A model generated the notes under the pieces. That model was not told the origin of the DNA, did no database searches, and saw only the letters and a program-made list of their open reading frames with translations. Shown here in pieces: positions 15,236-19,665 of a stretch of 19,665 nucleotides of DNA (position 1 is its first letter; each line of letters starts with the position of its first letter). The translations under genes and the position numbers were made by a program. The stretch comes from an uncultured Sutterella sp. (GTDB lineage Bacteria; Pseudomonadota; Gammaproteobacteria; Burkholderiales; Burkholderiaceae_F). The stretch covers positions 1-19,665 of the forward strand of contig CALESB010000015.1 in NCBI GenBank assembly GCA_937906995.1, in the 5' to 3' direction.

Positions 15236-18200
15236 ATGCAACCTCAGTTTGTACACCTTCGAATGCACTCTGAATTCTCCGTTACTGACAGTACAGTACG
15301 GTTAGATTCAGCTATTAAAGCCGTTAAAGATCAAGGCGTTGGCGCCTTAGGCTTGACGGACCTTAATAATATTTTTGGTGGATTGATTTTTTACACACAT
15401 GCACGTAAAGCGGGTGTAAAGCCAATTTTGGGTTGTGACTTAGTTATCGAAAATGAGGCTGATCGTGATAAGCCATTTCGATTGGCCATTTTCTGTCAAA
15501 ATAAGACCGGTTATCTTACTTTGTGTGAGTTGCTTTCTCGAGCATGGCTTAAAAATCAATACATGGGCCGAGGAGAAACAAAACTTTCTTGGCTTTTGGA
15601 AAAAAATGACGGTTTGATAGTGACTTCTGGTGGTCCCGAAGGGCAGCTAGCGACATTATTACTTTCTGACAAGCAAGATGAGGCCTATGCATTGGCCCAA
15701 GAAATGAAGACCGCTTTTGGCGATCGCTTCTACTTAGAGTTACAGCGAGCTGGGCGCCCGAACGATGAAGCCGTTGTTCGTCATTTTGTGACGCTAGCTG
15801 AAAAGTTTGATATTCCGGTCATCGCGACGCATCCAATCCAATTTTTAAAGCCTGAGGATTTTAGTGCGCACGAAATTCGCGTCTGTATTGCTCGAGGGGA
15901 AGTGTTAGCGGACAAGAATCGTCAAAAAATCTATTCAAAGGATCAGTACTTAAAGTCAGCTGAAGAGATGATCGATCTCTTTTCAGATATTCCTGCAGCT
16001 ATTGCCAATACGGTGGAGTTGGCAAAGCGCTGTAATTTGGAAAATGTTTTAAGTAAGCCTCAATTGCCACTTTTCCCAACGCCAGACGGCATGTCTTTGG
16101 ATGATTACATCGATCAGCTGTCACGCGAAGGCCTTGAAGCCCGTTTGAGCTTTTTGTATCCAGATGAAGCTGAACGCAACGAGCAACGTCCCCGCTATAT
16201 GGAGCGTCTGCAGTTTGAGTTGGACATTATTAAACGTATGGGTTTCCCAGGCTACTTCCTTATCGTGCAGGACTTTATTAATTGGTCTAAACGAAATGGG
16301 GTTGCAGTAGGCCCTGGTCGTGGTTCTGGTGCTGGTAGCTTAGTGGCCTACTCATTGCGCATCACGGACATGGATCCGTTGCGTTATGACTTACTTTTCG
16401 AACGTTTCTTAAATCCGGAACGTGTCTCCATGCCTGACTTTGATATTGACTTCTGTCAGTACAACCGTCAGCGAACGATTAATTACGTCAAAGAGCGTTA
16501 TGGTGATGACGCTGTGAGCCAAATTGCAACCTTCGGTACGATGGGTGCAAAGGGGGTTGTTCGTGACGTAGGCCGTGTCTTAGGCTTGGGCTACGGTTTG
16601 TGCGACTCGGTTTCTCGTTTGATTCCAGCGTTGCCAGGCAAAAGTGTTTCTTTGGCAGAAGCTATTGAAACAGTGCCAGATTTAAAGGATCTTATCGAAA
16701 AAGATGAAAATGTGAAGATGCTTGTTAATCAAGCACTTCCTTTAGAAGGGTTGGTTCGAAACTTAGGGATGCACGCCGGTGGTGTGTTGATTGCACCAGG
16801 AAAGTTGACAGACTTTTGTCCTCTTTATTCTGCAGATGAAAACCCGGATAACGTCATTAGTCAATTTGATAAGAAAGACGTAGAAAATGTCGGGTTGGTG
16901 AAGTTTGACTTTTTAGGTTTGACGACATTAACGATTTTAGAGTTTGCCATGCGCTTTATCCGCATGTTAGATCCTAAAAATACGTTAAAGCTTGAAGAAA
17001 TTCCGATTGACGATAAACCTACTTATGAACTTTTCCAAAGTGGTAATACGGCTGCGGTCTTCCAGTTTGAAAGTGATGGGATGCAAAAGCTTCTTAAAGA
17101 TGCGCGTCCTGACCGTTTAGAAGACTTAATTGCACTAAATGCTTTATACCGTCCGGGCCCGATGGATTTGATCCCGGAATATATTGCCTGTAAGCATGGA
17201 GAAAAAGAAGTCCATTACCCAGACCCTCGATTAGAGCCAGTGCTTGCCGAAACCTACGGCATCATGGTCTATCAAGAACAGGTAATGCGTGTGGCTCAGG
17301 TTATTGGTGGCTATTCGCTGGGTGGCGCAGACTTGTTGCGTCGTGCTATGGGTAAAAAGCAAGTCGATGAAATGAAGCGCCAACGCGCAATTTTCGTTAA
17401 GGGTGCAGTTGAACGGGGAATGGAAGAGGATAAGGCCGGTGATCTTTTCGACTTGATGGAAAAGTTCGCGGGTTACGGTTTTAATAAGTCTCATGCCTGT
17501 GCTTATGCTTATGTGGCCTATCAAACTGCGTACCTAAAGTGTCACTATCCAGCACCATTTTATGCTGCCAACATGTGCTTGGTGATGGATTCTGGAGACA
17601 AGTTAAAGCACTTAATTGAAGACTGTTTTATCAATAATATTTCCGTCTTGGCTCCAGATATCAATAAGAGCGAATGGGAGTTTGTACCAACGGCATTTGA
17701 TGAAATCCGATATGGCCTAGGGGGGATCAAGGGGATTCCAAAGGATACGGCAGAGGCCATTGTTAAAGAGCGAAAAGCCAATGGTCCCTTTAAAGATCTC
17801 TATGATTTTGTAAAGCGCGTGAATCGTTCCTACTTCTCTAAGCGTACGCTCAATAGCTTTATTAGCGCTGGTGTATTTGATTCAATTGAGCCCAATCGAG
17901 CCAAACTTGCAGCAAATGTCGATAATGCTTTGGCCTTGGGAGAAAGTGAATCCTCTAATGAAGGTCAAACGAGTCTTTTTGGTGATGTGATTGAAGAGGT
18001 TTTGCCGGATTATATTGATGCTAAACCTTGGAGTGCTTATAAAACGCTAACCGGCGAGCGCGATGTTATGGGTTGTGTGTTTAGTGGTCATTTCTATGGT
18101 GCCTTTGAAGAAGAGGCAGCTAAGGAAAAGCCTACCCCATTGATCAATCTTCGTGCACAACCTAGAGAGGCAAAGCGTCGTGGACCGAGTATGCTTGTTG

Positions 18201-18703
18201 CTGGAGTGGCTTCCAATATTAAGTCAAGCTTTAATAAAGAAGGGCGCTTAATGGGAAGTTTCTGGTTAGACGATGGTACTAAAACGATTTCTGTAAATTG
18301 CTTTGGGGATGACTGGAAGATCTTCAGAAATTATGTAAAAGCGGATGAGTTGGTTTATGTGAAGGGGCAAGTTCGAGAAGATAAATTCTCTCCATCAGGT
18401 ATTTCGATTACAGCGCGCCTTATTAGTTCCCCCTCTGTTTTAAACGCAAAGTCGCATGTAACGGTGACGGTTAATGTTGAGGATCCTAATTTTGATTTTG
18501 AAATATTGAAAGAATTCCTCAGCAATTTCAGTGCAGTGAACTCTGATTGTGCTTGTCGAGTTGCGATTACGGTGACGAAGGGATCTCATCAAGGGGCTTT
18601 CCTTCTTCCACATGAATTCGATGTGGTTGTTGATCAAGCATTTTTGGATGCTGCTAGGGAAATAGAGGGGATCCAAATTAGTTTGGTGGAAAAGAAAAAA
18701 TAG
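15236..18703 (+). CDS. dnaE: DNA polymerase III subunit alpha
   Basis: DnaE is the replicative polymerase catalytic subunit. The 1155 residues match E. coli (1160). A PHP domain occupies about residues 5-275, starting FVHLRMHSEFSVTDS. The polymerase palm carries VGPGRGSGAGSLVAY and PDFDIDFCQYNR, with catalytic Asp401 and Asp403 at the same positions as in E. coli. The third acid is Asp558 in KFDFLGL. YRPGPMDLIPEYI, MVYQEQVMRVAQ and FNKSHACAYAYVAYQTAYLK are conserved in the thumb and fingers. A helix-hairpin-helix region (YGLGGIKGIPKDTAEAIV), an OB-fold (about 1000-1080) and a C-terminal domain follow. The ribosome binding site is weak. It appears to be transcribed alone and ends at a hairpin. 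Confidence 0.97.
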   Translation: MQPQFVHLRMHSEFSVTDSTVRLDSAIKAVKDQGVGALGLTDLNNIFGGLIFYTHARKAGVKPILGCDLVIENEADRDKPFRLAIFCQNKTGYLTLCELLSRAWLKNQYMGRGETKLSWLLEKNDGLIVTSGGPEGQLATLLLSDKQDEAYALAQEMKTAFGDRFYLELQRAGRPNDEAVVRHFVTLAEKFDIPVIATHPIQFLKPEDFSAHEIRVCIARGEVLADKNRQKIYSKDQYLKSAEEMIDLFSDIPAAIANTVELAKRCNLENVLSKPQLPLFPTPDGMSLDDYIDQLSREGLEARLSFLYPDEAERNEQRPRYMERLQFELDIIKRMGFPGYFLIVQDFINWSKRNGVAVGPGRGSGAGSLVAYSLRITDMDPLRYDLLFERFLNPERVSMPDFDIDFCQYNRQRTINYVKERYGDDAVSQIATFGTMGAKGVVRDVGRVLGLGYGLCDSVSRLIPALPGKSVSLAEAIETVPDLKDLIEKDENVKMLVNQALPLEGLVRNLGMHAGGVLIAPGKLTDFCPLYSADENPDNVISQFDKKDVENVGLVKFDFLGLTTLTILEFAMRFIRMLDPKNTLKLEEIPIDDKPTYELFQSGNTAAVFQFESDGMQKLLKDARPDRLEDLIALNALYRPGPMDLIPEYIACKHGEKEVHYPDPRLEPVLAETYGIMVYQEQVMRVAQVIGGYSLGGADLLRRAMGKKQVDEMKRQRAIFVKGAVERGMEEDKAGDLFDLMEKFAGYGFNKSHACAYAYVAYQTAYLKCHYPAPFYAANMCLVMDSGDKLKHLIEDCFINNISVLAPDINKSEWEFVPTAFDEIRYGLGGIKGIPKDTAEAIVKERKANGPFKDLYDFVKRVNRSYFSKRTLNSFISAGVFDSIEPNRAKLAANVDNALALGESESSNEGQTSLFGDVIEEVLPDYIDAKPWSAYKTLTGERDVMGCVFSGHFYGAFEEEAAKEKPTPLINLRAQPREAKRRGPSMLVAGVASNIKSSFNKEGRLMGSFWLDDGTKTISVNCFGDDWKIFRNYVKADELVYVKGQVREDKFSPSGISITARLISSPSVLNAKSHVTVTVNVEDPNFDFEILKEFLSNFSAVNSDCACRVAITVTKGSHQGAFLLPHEFDVVVDQAFLDAAREIEGIQISLVEKKK

Positions 18704-18716
18704 TACGTGTAACAAA

Positions 18717-18750
18717 GGGAGAAAGTTGAACAGATTTACTTTCTTCCTTC
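18717..18750 (+). terminator. Hairpin after dnaE
   Basis: GGGAGAAAGT (18717-18726) pairs with ACTTTCTTCC (18738-18747) with one mismatch over an 11-nt loop. Because the T-run is interrupted, it is a moderate candidate. It could also serve the convergent minus-strand gene. Confidence 0.5.
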
Positions 18751-18766
18751 ATCAAGAAGCCAGGGG

Positions 18767-19609
18767 TTAGGATTTTTTAAATAAGGAACGCTGACGAATG
18801 AAAGTATTCATTAATCGAGTTGGTTTTAATTGATGTGGTCTCTTCGGCTTGTGTGAATGCTTATCATCAAAGTTTAATTCATTATCAAAATGCTTAAGAT
18901 TGAGTTTGTGGTGCCATTTGCGATAGTATTCGGCCAATAACTCGTTTGGCTCAATGCAATAACTTTGAGCCAAAGTATTAGCAGCTTGAGAAATGCTTAT
19001 ATTTACGGGAATATTTTTTTGAGTAGCGCTTTCATCGACCGTTAGAATTAAAGAAGATAAGAACCGAGCTAAATCGTCGAGGATAAGCATTTTGGGTACT
19101 TGTCCTTTAAAGATTTTTGCCGAGTCTAGGTCCCAAAATCCCATCTTTTGATTTTGAATATACAAATTAGCAAGCTTCGCATCTCCGTGCGTTACACCAG
19201 CGTCATGCAACTGACGTAAGGTTCTACCAGCCAACTTTAATGTAGATAGAGCCTTATCAGGATGTGCATAGACAAGATCATGCACAGATTGGGCATCTAG
19301 AAGGGCTTCGGTAATGATATAGGTATCAGTGATGATGCCAAGATTTTTTCTTTGACCAATAGCATAAACTTTTGGTGTTGGAATCCCGCAGCTTTCTAAT
19401 TTTTTTGCAATCCAAGCTGCCCACAAATCTCGGGTTGGTTGCACAATATAGCGTAGTCGTGAATAAAAGACTTTATTGTAGAAACGAACGTGCTTACCAA
19501 AAAATACATCTGAATCAACTGAAAAGAGTTTGGCAGAAGTTTTTTTAGAGCTTTTTAGAGTTGCATTTGTATCGATGATGTTATCGATATCAGAAGCAAT
19601 TGATATCAA
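18767..19609 (-). CDS. Protein-kinase-fold phosphotransferase of the LPS kinase (InaA/WaaP/KdkA-like) group; 5' end next to an IS end
   Basis: The 280 residues have a small-kinase fold. A possible nucleotide-binding region is FFGKHVRFYNK (about 36-46). RDLWAAWIAKKLESCGIPTPKVYAIG (about 60-85) is typical of Kdo/heptose kinases of LPS. The catalytic loop is THGDAKLANLYI, with Asp143. The metal-binding FWDLDSAK carries Asp160 and Asp162. Enzymes of this type phosphorylate sugars of the LPS inner core, but some relatives have other targets. The C-terminus is Lys/His/Arg-rich. The only start is a TTG with poor ribosome binding context, just inside the junction with a putative IS terminus at 19612. 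The native start may therefore be lost or replaced. The frame stays open into the IS end until TAG near 19645. The fold is confident; the substrate is a guess. Confidence 0.7.
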   Translation of the reverse strand: MISIASDIDNIIDTNATLKSSKKTSAKLFSVDSDVFFGKHVRFYNKVFYSRLRYIVQPTRDLWAAWIAKKLESCGIPTPKVYAIGQRKNLGIITDTYIITEALLDAQSVHDLVYAHPDKALSTLKLAGRTLRQLHDAGVTHGDAKLANLYIQNQKMGFWDLDSAKIFKGQVPKMLILDDLARFLSSLILTVDESATQKNIPVNISISQAANTLAQSYCIEPNELLAEYYRKWHHKLNLKHFDNELNFDDKHSHKPKRPHQLKPTRLMNTFIRQRSLFKKS

Positions 19610-19611
19610 CT

Positions 19612-19665
19612 TGGACCGGACCCCAGAAACACAGGACAGCCTCTATAACTTAAAATAGTTATAGA
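19612..19665. mobile_element. Probable end of an IS3-family insertion sequence (runs out of the window)
   Basis: TGGACCGGACCCC followed by AGAAACACAGGACAGCC has the form of IS3-family terminal repeats, which begin TGG/TGA, carry a C-run, and have GGACA about 20 nt in. Just inside, TCTATAACT and AGTTATAGA make a perfect 9-bp inverted repeat (19642-19650 and 19657-19665) that ends at the window edge. No transposase is visible because the sequence stops. Assignment is by pattern memory only. Confidence 0.5.

Noticed and set aside
1..19665. CRISPR array, tRNA genes or prophage
   Set aside because: No regularly spaced direct repeats, no tRNA cloverleaf with CCA or TTCGA arm, and no phage genes were seen.

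Overview
This is bacterial chromosomal DNA of moderate to low GC. It most likely comes from a Burkholderiales relative of the Sutterellaceae kind (gut Betaproteobacteria). The clues are the gene set (surE, nlpD, rlmD, a DctPQM-type TRAP transporter, prlC, xthA, dnaE), the style of the proteins, and NlpD/RlmD variants that look betaproteobacterial. The genus assignment is inference; no rRNA gene is present.

Layout. Positions 1-2700 hold a flavin-reductase-family gene whose N-terminus looks frameshifted, then an AT-rich phosphoethanolamine-transferase gene. That second gene starts with a run of eight C's placed directly after a well-placed ATG, and it carries an in-frame TAA. A YqaA-family membrane protein follows. 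Positions 2800-6080 hold surE, nlpD and rlmD on the plus strand, closed by a strong terminator shared with a convergent FAD-linked oxidase gene (6084-7484, minus). A YihY/BrkB membrane protein diverges from the oxidase gene. A TRAP transporter operon follows in the order dctP-dctM-dctQ (8949-11790).

The 508 bases between dctQ and xthA are the least ordinary part. A perfect 9-bp hairpin is followed at once by the 5' part (about 250 nt) of a group IIC intron ribozyme. The intron stops before its reverse-transcriptase domain and domains V/VI. Next to it is an 80-nt imperfect palindrome that looks like a mobile-element remnant.

Positions 12299-15139 carry prlC and xthA as a minus-strand pair. 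They diverge from dnaE (15236-18703), which encodes an intact DNA polymerase III alpha subunit. At the right edge, a minus-strand kinase-fold protein of the LPS/InaA type begins next to what looks like the end of an IS3-family insertion sequence.

How the genes work together. Most of the window is housekeeping: DNA replication and repair (dnaE, xthA), rRNA methylation (rlmD), cell separation (nlpD), nucleotide phosphatase (surE), peptide turnover (prlC), and organic-acid uptake and oxidation (TRAP, FAD oxidase). The accessory signals are envelope-modifying genes with signs of switching or decay (phosphoethanolamine transferase, kinase) and remnants of mobile elements. The most interesting observation is the C8 tract. 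With one more C, the ATG with the good ribosome binding site reads straight into the transferase, which is the layout of a phase-variable gene.
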